Assembly: GCA_030430535.1 (NCBI GenBank)
Contig: JAUIKY010000001.1
Span: forward strand, 62,001 to 126,000
DNA length: 64,000 nt
Direction: 5' to 3'
DNA from: Bacteroidia bacterium
GTDB lineage: Bacteria; Bacteroidota; Bacteroidia; Flavobacteriales; Flavobacteriaceae
Below are positions 20,484 through 30,369 of the stretch, one piece after another. The notes beneath the pieces are model-generated. The model searched no databases. It worked only from the letters and a program-made list of their open reading frames with translations, and was not told the origin of the DNA. Every line of letters begins with the position of its first letter. Positions within the stretch are counted from its first letter, which is position 1. The position numbers were made by a program, and so were the translations under genes.

Positions 20484-23400
20484 TGCGTTTCAAAATAAAA
20501 TATTTCAGCCTGTTTTTTGTGTTATTCTTGGTCATGTCTTGTAAGGAAGAACAAAAGGAAACAACTGCATTTTTTCAGCCCACGGAAGACAGTGCCAAGC
20601 CATGGGTTTACTGGTATTGGATGAAAAGTGCCTATTCCAAGGAAGGCATTACGGCCGATTTGGAAGCGATGAAACAAGCAGGCATTCGTGGGGCATATTT
20701 AATGACCATTAAAGGGCCGGGTGAAGAACCATTAATGAACCCACCAGTGATTCAATTAAGTAAAGAGTTTTGGGAATTGGTGCGATGGGCATTGCTGGAA
20801 GCCGACCGATTAGGCTTGAAAATTGCGTTCCATCCTGCTGATGGGTTTGCAGTAGCTGGTGGGCCTTGGATTACCCCAGAATTATCCATGCAAAAAGTGG
20901 TTTGGGCCGATACCGTGGTGAATTCATCTGAAGTGAAGGACTTAAAATTACCCGTTCCTGAGCATTATAAAGATTATTATAATGACATTGCTACATTTGC
21001 GATTCCTGTTGAAAAAGCGTTTAAAACTTCAGTGGAAGTGCAACCAAAAGTGACTGCTTCAAACCATGAAAAAGCCGATTTTTTAACGGACAATTCAACA
21101 CACAATACACAGTTTAGAATGCGAGAAGCAGGTTATATTCAGTATGAATTTAATAAAGCTTTTGATTGTAAATCCATTCAAATTGAAACCCAAGGGAATA
21201 ATTATCAAGCCCACCGATTATTAATTGAAGTGAGCGATGATGGCGAAAACTTTAAAAGTTTAGGACGATTGGAAACCCCACGTTCTGGGTGGCAAGATAC
21301 AGACGTAAACTATACGCATAGCGTTTCAGCGAAAGCGAAATATTTCCGATTTATTTACAACCCAGAAGGCTCTGAGCCTGGTGCCGAAGATTTGGATATG
21401 GCGAAATGGAATTCGTATTTAAAAGTCACTAAAATCATCCTTTCCGAAGAACCGCTTATAGATAACTACCAAGGGAAATCTGGGGCAGTTTGGCGCATTA
21501 GTTCAAGAAATACCGAAAAACAAATTCCAGATGCCGATTGTATAAATACCGAACAAATGGTGAATGTGTCGCAATTTGTTGATGAAAGTGGTGTTTTGAA
21601 TTGGGAAGCTCCGCAAGGGCAATGGCGTATTTTACGCTTCGGTCATACCTCTACAGGGCATGAAAATGCCACTGCTGGTGGTGGCCGTGGTTTGGAAGTC
21701 GATAAATTTAATGCCGAAGCCGTGCGCTTTCAACTAGACCATTGGTATGGCAAAATGCGACGTGTGGCGGGCGAAGATTTGGCGAGTAAAGTGGTGGAGA
21801 TTTTGCACATGGATAGTTGGGAATGCGGTAGCCAAAATTGGTCGCCCGTGTTTCGTGAAGCTTTTAAAATGCGACGTGGTTACGATATTATTGATTATTT
21901 GCCTGTGATGGCTGGAATTCCATTGGATTCTGCGGCAAAGACGGAACAGATTTTATACGATGTTAGAAAAACCATCACCGAATTAACAGCCGAAAATTTC
22001 TTCGGAACTTTAAAAGAAGAAGCCGAAAGAACAGGGGTGAAATTCAGTACCGAAAATGTCGCCCCAACCATGACCAGTGATGGGTTGCTGCATTTTAAAT
22101 ATGTGGATTATCCTAGTGGCGAATTTTGGTTTAGAAGTCCCACACACGACAAACCTAACGATATGTTGGATGCCATTAACGGCGGACATATTTACGGTCG
22201 AGATATTATTCAAGCCGAAGCGTTTACACAACTTCGAATGGATTGGGACGAGCATCCGGGGAATTTAAAAACCATGGCAGATAGAAATTATGCTTTGGGC
22301 ATTAATCGTTTTTTCTATCATGTGTTTATGCACAATCCGTGGTTGGATAGAAAACCGGGAATGACTTTAGACCCAATTGGAACGTTTTTTCAACGTGACC
22401 AAACGTGGTGGGAGCCTGGGCGAGCGTTTTTTGAATATTGTAAAAACATCCAGTTTCAGTTACAAAAAGGACAACCGGTTATCGATTTTGCAGTGTTCAC
22501 TGGGGAAGATATCCCGTCGCGTTCGGTGTTGCCCGACAGATTATTGCCGTTTATACCAAATGTGTTTGGGGCAGAGCGTGTGGCTTCAGAAAACATCCGA
22601 TTAGCCAACGAAGGACAACCCTCGGCCCGTATGCCTAAAGAAGTGAAATACACTAAAAACAGCACTGATTTATCGGAGTGGGTGAATGCCCTGAACGGAT
22701 ATAAATACGATTCGTTTAACAGCGATGTGTTGTTAAATGCCGAAGTAAAGAATGGGAAAGTGGTGTTTAAGGATGCCTTGGCTTACAATTTTTTGGTGTT
22801 CCCGGATGCCAGAAAAATGATGCCAACTAATATTTTATCTCTGGAAGTAGCAGAAAAAATGGTGGATTTGGTAAAAGCTGGAGCAACCATTTTTGTGGGT
22901 GAAAAACCGACAAGCATAGCCAATTTAAAAACCGATAAAGCCAAATGGCAACATTTGGTAGATGAATTATGGGCTGGAGCTAATCAAAAGCAATGGACTT
23001 TAGGAAAAGGGAAAGTCATCCAATTACCATATTTAGGCAATGATTTTTCAGAATTGGGCGTAGAACCCAATGTGTTGGTCGATGAAAATATCGCTTGGAC
23101 GCAACGTGAATCAGCCGATGAAAGCATTTACTTTTTATCCAATCAAAAAGAAGAAAAGCGGATTTTAGACGTGTCGTTTAGAGTTTCTGGCAAACAACCC
23201 GTCTTGTATCATCCCGTTTCAAATGAAACTACAGTTATAGAAAACTGGAAAGTTGAAAATGGACGAATCATTATGCCGTTGCAGTTTCTGCCAAACGAAG
23301 CCTTTTTCATCATTTTTAAAGATGGGATTGATGAAAATATTTCTGAAGGTGCATTAAACTGGTCAACTTTTAAAACTGAAAAAGTATTGGATGAAAGTTG

Positions 23401-23863
23401 GGCACTTGAGTTCGATGCAGCTTATCATGGACCTTCCAAAGCGATGAAAATTAGTAAACTTTTTGATTGGACAACTTCAGAAAATGATAGTATAAAATAC
23501 TATTCGGGAACAGCGAGTTACACCAAAATTTTTCAGTGGGATTCTCAAGAAACAGATGATTTATATCTGGATTTTGAGGAAGTGAACTGCATTGCTGAAG
23601 TATTTGTAAATGGAATAAACTGCGGTGTGGTTTGGACCTATCCGTATCACGTAAACATTTCCGAAGCTATAAAAGAAGGAGAGAATACAATAGAAATAAA
23701 AGTCACTAACACTTGGGCAAATCGTTTGATTGGCGATGAAAAATTGCCTCAGGAAGACCGCTTAACTTGGACTACCGCTCCGTTTAGGTTAGACGATACT
23801 ATGATGGTGAAATCTGGGCTTTTAGGAAGCATTCAAATTAAAAAGAAAATAAATGAAAAATAG
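20483..23863 (+). CDS. GH106 alpha-L-rhamnosidase lipoprotein
   Basis: 1126 residues. Lipoprotein signal ending LVMSC, followed by KEEQKE, an acidic/lysine-rich stretch of the type that favours surface export in Bacteroidota. The GH106 pattern is clear: the opening AKPWVYWYWMKSAYSKEGITADLEAMKQAGI, a TIM barrel with HMDSWECGSQNWSPVF and FSTENVAPTM, and a C-terminal GH2-like beta-sandwich (VNCIAEVFVNGINCGVVWTYPYHVNI). GH106 enzymes remove alpha-L-rhamnose from RG-I and RG-II. The ATG overlaps the preceding stop (taATG), and the next gene starts 11 bases before this one ends. Confidence 0.93.
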
Positions 23864-25283
23864 AATTTTATTAGCGATAGTCTGTGTTTTTAGTGTGTTA
23901 AATTTACATGCCGAAATTAAATTACCGGCATTGTTTGGAGATAACATGCTACTGCAACAAAACATGGAAGCACCCATTTGGGGTTGGGCTTCTAAAAATG
24001 AAACTTTGACCATTTCCACCTCTTGGGATAATAGAACTTATAGCGTAAAAGCCGATAAACAGGGGCAATGGAAAACAAAGCTGCAAACACCATCTGCAGG
24101 TGGGCCTTACAGTATTTCGGTTTCAAATGGAGGTGAAACCAAAGCCATAAAGAATGTTTTGATTGGTGAAGTTTGGCTGTGTTCTGGGCAATCGAATATG
24201 GAAATGCCGTTAAAAGGATTTCCTGGGCAACCGGTTAAAGGCGGAAACGATGCCATAGTGCGCTCAGCAAACAATCACATTCGTTTTATAAGTGTGCCCC
24301 GTGCTACGGTTTTAGAACCCAAAACCGATTTTGAAGGCCAATGGGAAATCGCTTCACCAAAAACAACCGGAAATTTTAGTGCAACGGCTTGGTATTTCGG
24401 TTCGTTATTGCAAGAGGTTTTAAACGTTCCTGTGGGATTAATTGAAGTGTCGTATGGCGGTTCGAATGTGGAAGCTTGGATGAACGAAGAAATGTTAAAG
24501 GATTTCGATTTAGAATTGAAATTACCGAAAACCGAAGCCGATTTAAAGAGTAGTCCAAACCGCGTGCCGACCACTTTGTTTAAAGGGATGTTGTCACCAG
24601 TGATTGGTTACGGAATTAAAGGCGCCATCTGGTATCAAGGGGAATCAAATTACGAACGCCCGTTTCAGTATGATGATTTATTCAAAAAAATGGTGACCTC
24701 TTGGAGAACGTTATGGAATCAAGGCGAGTTTCCATTCTATTTTGCACAAATCGCTCCGTTCGATTATGCCCGTTTTCACCCAAACGATAACAAACCTGAA
24801 TATAATTCGGCCTATTTAAGAGAAGCCCAATTAAAAGCTTCCAAAGCAATTCCTAATGCAGGAATGGCAGTGCTACTGGATGTAGGTGAATTTGGAAATA
24901 TCCATCCTGCCGATAAAGAAAAAGGTGGGGAGCGTTTAGCATATCAAGCATTGGCAAAAACTTACGGTATTGATGGTTTTGAATATGAGAGTCCGGAGTT
25001 TAATGCCATGGAAATTAAGGGCAGTACGGTTACAGTGTCGTTCAATAATGTACCGAACGGCATTACAGCATACGACAAAGAAGTGACTGGATTTGAAATT
25101 GCAGGAGAAAATAAAGTGTTTTATCCAGCCCAAGTACAATTGAGAAGAAAGTCGGTAGTATTATCGGCGCCTCAAGTTGAAAAGCCCGTGGCGGTACGTT
25201 ATTTATTTAAAGATTTTACCAAAGCGGAAATTTTTAGTACTGGAGGTTTACCGATGTCGTCGTTTAGAACGGATGATTGGTAA
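23853..25283 (+). CDS. Sialate O-acetylesterase-like (SASA/CE20-type) carbohydrate acetylesterase
   Basis: 476 residues with signal peptide MKNRILLAIVCVFSVLNLHA. The SGNH/SASA catalytic core follows a short N-terminal beta domain. The nucleophile is Ser114 in CSGQSNMEMP, the oxyanion region is IKGAIWYQGESN, and the catalytic His351 is in FGNIHPADK. Such enzymes deacetylate sialic acid, xylan, or pectic sugars. RG-II carries acetyl groups on 2-O-methyl-fucose and aceric acid, and galacturonic acid can be acetylated, so removal of acetyl blocks before exo-hydrolysis is the likely role. It overlaps the GH106 gene by 11 bases. Confidence 0.85.
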   Translation: MKNRILLAIVCVFSVLNLHAEIKLPALFGDNMLLQQNMEAPIWGWASKNETLTISTSWDNRTYSVKADKQGQWKTKLQTPSAGGPYSISVSNGGETKAIKNVLIGEVWLCSGQSNMEMPLKGFPGQPVKGGNDAIVRSANNHIRFISVPRATVLEPKTDFEGQWEIASPKTTGNFSATAWYFGSLLQEVLNVPVGLIEVSYGGSNVEAWMNEEMLKDFDLELKLPKTEADLKSSPNRVPTTLFKGMLSPVIGYGIKGAIWYQGESNYERPFQYDDLFKKMVTSWRTLWNQGEFPFYFAQIAPFDYARFHPNDNKPEYNSAYLREAQLKASKAIPNAGMAVLLDVGEFGNIHPADKEKGGERLAYQALAKTYGIDGFEYESPEFNAMEIKGSTVTVSFNNVPNGITAYDKEVTGFEIAGENKVFYPAQVQLRRKSVVLSAPQVEKPVAVRYLFKDFTKAEIFSTGGLPMSSFRTDDW

Positions 25284-25310
25284 GTTTTTGTGACAGCAAT
25301 AAAAGGGTTA

Positions 25311-25387
25311 TTGTCACCCTGAATTTATTTCAGGGTCACAGATAGCTTGTTCAGAAATAAAAAGATGCCGAAACAAGTTCGGCATGA
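25311..25387. repeat. Two tandem palindromic repeat units overlapping a start codon
   Basis: Unit 1: ACCCTGAA (25316-25323), 5-nt loop, TTCAGGGT (25329-25336). Unit 2: ATGCCGAA (25365-25372), ACAAG loop, TTCGGCAT (25378-25385). Each has the 8-bp stem and 5-nt loop also seen at 30225-30245. Unit 2 supplies the only in-frame ATG of the following gene. Confidence 0.7.
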
Positions 25388-27722
25388 AAAAAAACAGTTA
25401 ATAAGAAAATTGAAAAATTTAATATCTAATATATTTCTTTTAGTAGCGTTTTTCTCTGTAAAAGCACAAATCCCTACGCTCAAAAATTACAATCAAATTT
25501 GGACGACCCAAAGCAAAAACGCTTCAGAATCCATGCCCTTAGGTGGTGGTGATATGGGTTGTAATGTGTGGGTTGAAGAAGGGAGCTTATATTTCTATTT
25601 TTCAAAAAGTGGTACGTTCGATGAGCACAATACCTTGTTGAAATTAGGACGTGTAAAAGTAGAATTGACGCCCAATCCGTTTAGAGATAACGAAGGCTTT
25701 AAACAGGAATTGCATTTGGAAGATGGCTATATTTTAGTATCGCAAAACCATACAGAACTTAAACTGTGGGTCGATGTGTTTCACCCGGTAATTCATATTG
25801 ATGTAAAAAGCAAAGAGGCTTTAGAATTAAAAGCGTCTTATGAAAGTTGGCGCTATAAAAACCGAAAAGTAGAAGGGCGAGCCAATAATGCCAATTCTTA
25901 TAAATGGGCGCCACAAGGTGATATTATTACTTATCAAGACTCTATTTCCTTTAAAGATAACGCAGTTGAATTCTATCATCAAAATCGAGAACATACCGTG
26001 TTTGATGTAGTGGTAAAACAACAGCAAATGGAATCGGTAAAGGAGCAAATGATGAATCCCTTAAAACACCTCACTTTTGGAGGTGTCATGCAAGGAAAAA
26101 ACTTGATTTCAGATGGAACGTATCAAGGTATTTATCAAGATACCGATTTTAAAGGTTTTAGTTTAAAGAGTAAAAAACGGAGTAAACATCACAGTGTAGA
26201 ATTGTATTTGCACACGGTTCAAAATGAAAATATTGCCGTTTGGGAAAAAGGCTTACAAAACTTGATGTCGTCTTACAAACCAAAGGAAAAGAACACTAAA
26301 GATTGGTGGAATAATTTTTGGAAACGCAGTTTTATTTTTACGAAAGCTGAAAACGATTCGGTCAATCAAATTGGGCAAAACTATCAACTGTTCCGATATA
26401 TGCTAGGGGCAAATGCCTACGGAAAATACCCAACAAAATTCAATGGCGGTTTGTTTACAGTTGACCCTGTTTACACCAAAGAAGACCACAGATTCACTCC
26501 TGATTTTAGAAATTGGGGTGGTGGAACCATGACCCAACAAAATCAACGTTTGGTCTATTTTCCCATGTTTAAAAGTGGCGATTTCGATATGTTGCCATCG
26601 CAATTGGATTATTATTTAACGCTTCAAAAAAATGCGGAGTTGCGTAGCCAAGTATATTGGAATCATACGGGGGCCGCTTTTACAGAGCAATTGGAAAATT
26701 TCGGTTTACCTAATCCCGCCGAATATAGTTGGAAACGCCCAAAAGATTACGACCCAGGCATGCAATACAATGCTTGGCTGGAGTACCAATGGGACACCGT
26801 TTTCGAGTTCTGTAAAATGATGCTGGAGCAACAGGAATATGCCAACATAGACGTTAAAAAATACAATGGCTTTATTTTAAGTTGTTTACGTTTTTTTGAC
26901 GAACACTACCAATATTTAGCTAAAAAACGCGGCCGAAAAGCATTGGATGCCAACGGTCATTTGGTGTTGTATCCGGGTTCGGCGGTGGAAACATATAAAA
27001 TGGCATATAATGCCAATAGCACCATTTCAGCATTAAAAGTAATTAGCGAAAAATTATTGAAAGTGTCTTCAGATGATTTAAGAGAAGAAGAAGTAGAATA
27101 TTTGAAAGGTTTTCAAAAACGCATTCCGCCGTTAAACTTTAGGGAAATAGACAATCAAAAGGTATTATCTCCTGCAAAATCGTGGGAACGCATCAACAAC
27201 ACCGAAGCGGCTCAATTGTATCCAGTTTATCCGTGGAAATTATATGGTTTGGGCAAACCCGATTTAAAAGTGGCTCAAAACACTTATTTTTTAGATGAAG
27301 ATTTGCTGAAATTTAGAAGTCACGTAGGGTGGAAGCAAGCTAACATTATGGCGGCTCGATTGGGCTTAACCGAAGAAGCGGCAAAATATACTTTGTTGAA
27401 AATGTCAAATTCCGAAAGGCGCTTCCCGGCCTTTTGGGGACCTGGTTTTGATTGGGTGCCCGACCATAACTGGGGCGGTTCCGGTATGATAGGCATGCAG
27501 GAAATGTTGCTGCAAGAAGTTGATGGGAAATTATTGTTGTTTCCGGCATGGCCAAAACATTGGGATGTTCATTTTAAATTACATGCCAAGCAAAACACTA
27601 CTGTTGAAGCGAAACTTGAAAACGGAAAAGTAGAGATTATAAAAGTATCACCAGAACACAGAAAAGAGCATATTCTAAATCTGTTGGAATATTCGTTAAA
27701 CGATAAATTAAATTTGAATTAA
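25365..27722 (+). CDS. DUF5703-like (alpha/alpha)6-barrel glycoside hydrolase, exported
   Basis: The only in-frame ATG (25365) lies inside a palindromic repeat and would add MPKQVRHEKKQLIRK before the signal peptide. A TTG at 25410 gives a clean signal peptide (MKNLISNIFLLVAFFSVKAQ) and is the more likely start. The body resembles GH95-clan proteins: an N-terminal beta-sandwich beginning SMPLGGGDMGCNVWVEEGSLYFYFS, then an (alpha/alpha)6 barrel with YWNHTGAAFTEQLENFG and PGSAVETYKMAYNANSTISALK. I associate this with DUF5703 proteins, which have no well-known activity. It is probably an exo-acting glycosidase on a pectic side-chain sugar. It ends directly against the ATG of the next gene. Confidence 0.65.
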   Translation: MPKQVRHEKKQLIRKLKNLISNIFLLVAFFSVKAQIPTLKNYNQIWTTQSKNASESMPLGGGDMGCNVWVEEGSLYFYFSKSGTFDEHNTLLKLGRVKVELTPNPFRDNEGFKQELHLEDGYILVSQNHTELKLWVDVFHPVIHIDVKSKEALELKASYESWRYKNRKVEGRANNANSYKWAPQGDIITYQDSISFKDNAVEFYHQNREHTVFDVVVKQQQMESVKEQMMNPLKHLTFGGVMQGKNLISDGTYQGIYQDTDFKGFSLKSKKRSKHHSVELYLHTVQNENIAVWEKGLQNLMSSYKPKEKNTKDWWNNFWKRSFIFTKAENDSVNQIGQNYQLFRYMLGANAYGKYPTKFNGGLFTVDPVYTKEDHRFTPDFRNWGGGTMTQQNQRLVYFPMFKSGDFDMLPSQLDYYLTLQKNAELRSQVYWNHTGAAFTEQLENFGLPNPAEYSWKRPKDYDPGMQYNAWLEYQWDTVFEFCKMMLEQQEYANIDVKKYNGFILSCLRFFDEHYQYLAKKRGRKALDANGHLVLYPGSAVETYKMAYNANSTISALKVISEKLLKVSSDDLREEEVEYLKGFQKRIPPLNFREIDNQKVLSPAKSWERINNTEAAQLYPVYPWKLYGLGKPDLKVAQNTYFLDEDLLKFRSHVGWKQANIMAARLGLTEEAAKYTLLKMSNSERRFPAFWGPGFDWVPDHNWGGSGMIGMQEMLLQEVDGKLLLFPAWPKHWDVHFKLHAKQNTTVEAKLENGKVEIIKVSPEHRKEHILNLLEYSLNDKLNLN

Positions 27723-30179
27723 ATGAGAGTTATAAAGCGTTCATTAGGTTGTTTGTTGTTATCAGCCGTAACTTTTTTAAATGTGCAATGCCAGGGCAAC
27801 GAGCAAACAGAAAAGCAAACCCTAAAAGTGGATTTCGATTTTTCGGGAAGACGATTGTCCGAAGTACACGACCCACTTTACCAATCTTGGGTGATTAATG
27901 AAGGCATGGAAGACGAAAAAGCCTTTGAAGATGTTACCGTAAAAGTTAAAGGAAATTTCAATTCCAGTTGGGTGAAAATAGGTATGAGCGCTCCACATTA
28001 CGCGCAATTGATAAGTGATGGTTTGGTAAGCCAAGAACCTTTGGAGTTTGTGATTAGCGGACTAAAACCCGGCGAACATTCGTTGTTGACATTTCACAAC
28101 ACGTTCAGTAATTTAAGAGAGCGCACCGTAACGCCTATTAAAATTTATGTGAATGATGAATTGGTTGAAACTTTAAGCCAAAGCAACAGAGCCTTTGCTA
28201 AAATTGATGCCGCCACGGCTTATTTAACATTTAAAGCTGAAGCGAATAAAGAGGTTATCATTCGTTTTGAAGGTGAAACAGGTTATGATATTTCGGAATT
28301 TGTTATCAACGGATTTGAAATTGATACCCCCGATTTAAAGAAGCAAGCCCATTCGCCTCTCCCAGAAAATGCCGATGAACATGTGGTAGTTGAAGAAGAT
28401 TTGAATTTGAAATGGGAATCGCCAAAAGGGACTTCAGCATATCATGTGTATTTTGGTGAAGATAAAGAAGCTGTAAAAAATGCCAGTGCTTCAAGTGAAT
28501 TATACAAAGGCAAGCAAACGGAAAACCAATTTTCGGTGAACGATTTATATAGTATGAATACCTACTATTGGCGCGTGGATGCCGAAGATGCCAACGGAAA
28601 AATAACCCAAGGCAATGTATGGTCGTTTAGGCCAGCGCAATTGGCATTTCCCGGCGCTGAAGGCTATGGGCGTTTCGCTATTGGTGGACGTGGTGGAAAA
28701 GTAGTAGAGGTTACCAATTTGAATGATGATGGCCCAGGAAGTTTTCGTGAGGCGGTTACCAAAGATATCGGTCCAAGAACGGTTGTATTCAACGTTTCTG
28801 GTAATATCGAATTAAAGTCGAGGTTGGTTATAGGTCACCCTTACATCACTGTTGCAGGTCAAACAGCTCCCGGCGATGGTATTACGATAACCCGAGCTCC
28901 CGTGGGCTTAACGGGCGATGATGGTATTGTTCGTTTCTTAAGGGTAAGAATTGGCTCAGGAACCACTTTTGATGGCATGGGCCTTACAGGGGCGAATTTC
29001 AGTATTATCGACCATTGTTCCATCAGTTGGACCATTGATGAATCGTTCAGTTCACGAGGGGCGCATCATATTACCTTACAGCGCACCTTAATTTCCGAAG
29101 CCTTAAATGTGGCTGGTCACGATAAATATGAAGGCGGAAAAATGCACGGTTATGCCGCGACCATTGGGGGTGACATTGGTAGTTTCCATCATAATCTTTT
29201 GGCGCACAACTATGGAAGAAACTGGAGTATGGGTGGCGGATTAAACGGAGACGGATACTACTCTGGTCGATTGGATATTCGAAATAATGTGGTTTATAAT
29301 TGGGGTCACCGCACTACCGACGGCGGGGCGCACGAGGTAAATTTTGTAAACAATTATTACAAACCAGGTGGCGCTTCCGATATTTTTGTCGCCCTTACAG
29401 CTGACCACGAAGGGGTTGGAAAAGGAAGCCAACGTTATTTTTTTGAAGGTAATGTGATGCCCGGTTATTTCGATGTCGATACACAGGAAAAAGGAAGACG
29501 TTCAAAAATTAAAAATAACGAAATCGTAGATTACGAAACCTTTGTTGACGAACCGTTTTTTGAATCGTATGTTGAAACGCAATCGGCCGTTGGTGCATAC
29601 AAGAATGTGTTGAGCGATGTCGGGGCGAACCAACCTAAATTGGACGACCACGATAAAAGAATTATTGACGAAACCCTAAAGGGTACCTACTCCCGAAAAG
29701 GTAAAAGAAGTAAGCTTCCCGGAATGATTGATACCGAAATGGATTCAGGCGGATTTCCAGAATACACTAGCGAAACCAGACCAACCAATTGGGATACCGA
29801 CCATGACGGATTGCCTAATTGGTGGGAAGAAGCCCATGGCTTAAACATAAGTTCTTCAAATGGTGATTTTTCAGATGCTAATAAAGACGATGACAAAGAT
29901 GGCTTTACGCAATTGGAAGATTATTTAAACTGGATGGCACAACCGCATTATTTTGTTTCCGCAGGAGAACCATTGACGTTAAACGTTGCTCAATATTTTA
30001 AAGGCTACGAAAAGAATCCAGTTTACAGCCTTTCAGAAATTAAAAATGGCGAAGCTAAATTGAATGGAAATGATGTTGAGTTTAAAGCTTCGGAAAAAGG
30101 GTTGGCATCATTCAAAATATCTGTAAAAGATGCAGACGGCGATAGTATGACAAGGTTGATAAATGTATTTGTAAAATAG
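27723..30179 (+). CDS. Multidomain PL1-type pectate lyase lipoprotein
   Basis: 818 residues; the signal ends FLNVQCQG with a probable lipobox Cys. Residues about 35-210 are a malectin/CBM-like beta-sandwich, about 215-300 a fibronectin-III-like domain (TSAYHVYFGEDKEA, YYWRVDAED). Residues about 305-640 are the parallel beta-helix with AFPGAEGYGRFAIGGRGGKV, NLNDDGPGSFREAV, VAGQTAPGDGITI and IDHCSISWTIDES, the core of Bacteroidota PL1 pectate lyases. A calcium-binding DTDHDGLPNWWEEAHGL segment and a C-terminal cadherin-like domain end it. It cleaves galacturonan by beta-elimination (family knowledge). The domain content differs from the two short PL1 paralogues at 43312 and 45751, suggesting surface attachment. 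Confidence 0.8.
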   Translation: MRVIKRSLGCLLLSAVTFLNVQCQGNEQTEKQTLKVDFDFSGRRLSEVHDPLYQSWVINEGMEDEKAFEDVTVKVKGNFNSSWVKIGMSAPHYAQLISDGLVSQEPLEFVISGLKPGEHSLLTFHNTFSNLRERTVTPIKIYVNDELVETLSQSNRAFAKIDAATAYLTFKAEANKEVIIRFEGETGYDISEFVINGFEIDTPDLKKQAHSPLPENADEHVVVEEDLNLKWESPKGTSAYHVYFGEDKEAVKNASASSELYKGKQTENQFSVNDLYSMNTYYWRVDAEDANGKITQGNVWSFRPAQLAFPGAEGYGRFAIGGRGGKVVEVTNLNDDGPGSFREAVTKDIGPRTVVFNVSGNIELKSRLVIGHPYITVAGQTAPGDGITITRAPVGLTGDDGIVRFLRVRIGSGTTFDGMGLTGANFSIIDHCSISWTIDESFSSRGAHHITLQRTLISEALNVAGHDKYEGGKMHGYAATIGGDIGSFHHNLLAHNYGRNWSMGGGLNGDGYYSGRLDIRNNVVYNWGHRTTDGGAHEVNFVNNYYKPGGASDIFVALTADHEGVGKGSQRYFFEGNVMPGYFDVDTQEKGRRSKIKNNEIVDYETFVDEPFFESYVETQSAVGAYKNVLSDVGANQPKLDDHDKRIIDETLKGTYSRKGKRSKLPGMIDTEMDSGGFPEYTSETRPTNWDTDHDGLPNWWEEAHGLNISSSNGDFSDANKDDDKDGFTQLEDYLNWMAQPHYFVSAGEPLTLNVAQYFKGYEKNPVYSLSEIKNGEAKLNGNDVEFKASEKGLASFKISVKDADGDSMTRLINVFVK

Positions 30180-30221
30180 AGCAGTTATGTGGTTCTGAAT
30201 ATCAGAACCACATAACTGCTC
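30179..30221. repeat. Perfect 20-bp hairpin overlapping a stop codon
   Basis: GAGCAGTTATGTGGTTCTGA (30179-30198), loop ATA, then its exact reverse complement (30202-30221). The first G is the last base of the lyase stop codon TAG. No T tract follows, so a classical terminator is unlikely; it may stabilise the 3' end of the mRNA or be part of the repeat unit that follows at once. The rest of the 190-bp gap up to 30369 holds only this and the next repeat. Confidence 0.75.
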
Positions 30222-30249
30222 GTCACCCTGAACTCGTTTCAGGGTCTCA
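30222..30249. repeat. Flavobacterial palindromic intergenic repeat
   Basis: GTC-ACCCTGAA-CTCGT-TTCAGGGT-CTCA, with an 8-bp stem and 5-nt loop. It has the same layout as 25313-25336 and joins the perfect hairpin without a gap. A looser GCATGACGAATTAGG stretch near 30311 may be a decayed second unit. Confidence 0.7.
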
Positions 30250-30369
30250 TCTGGAAATATGATATGTAAATATTTGTGACGCTGAAATAATCCCGATAAC
30301 CATAAGGGCAGCATGACGAATTAGGCACCATAACTGAAAGAGACAAACAATTATTAAAAAAATAAACAC

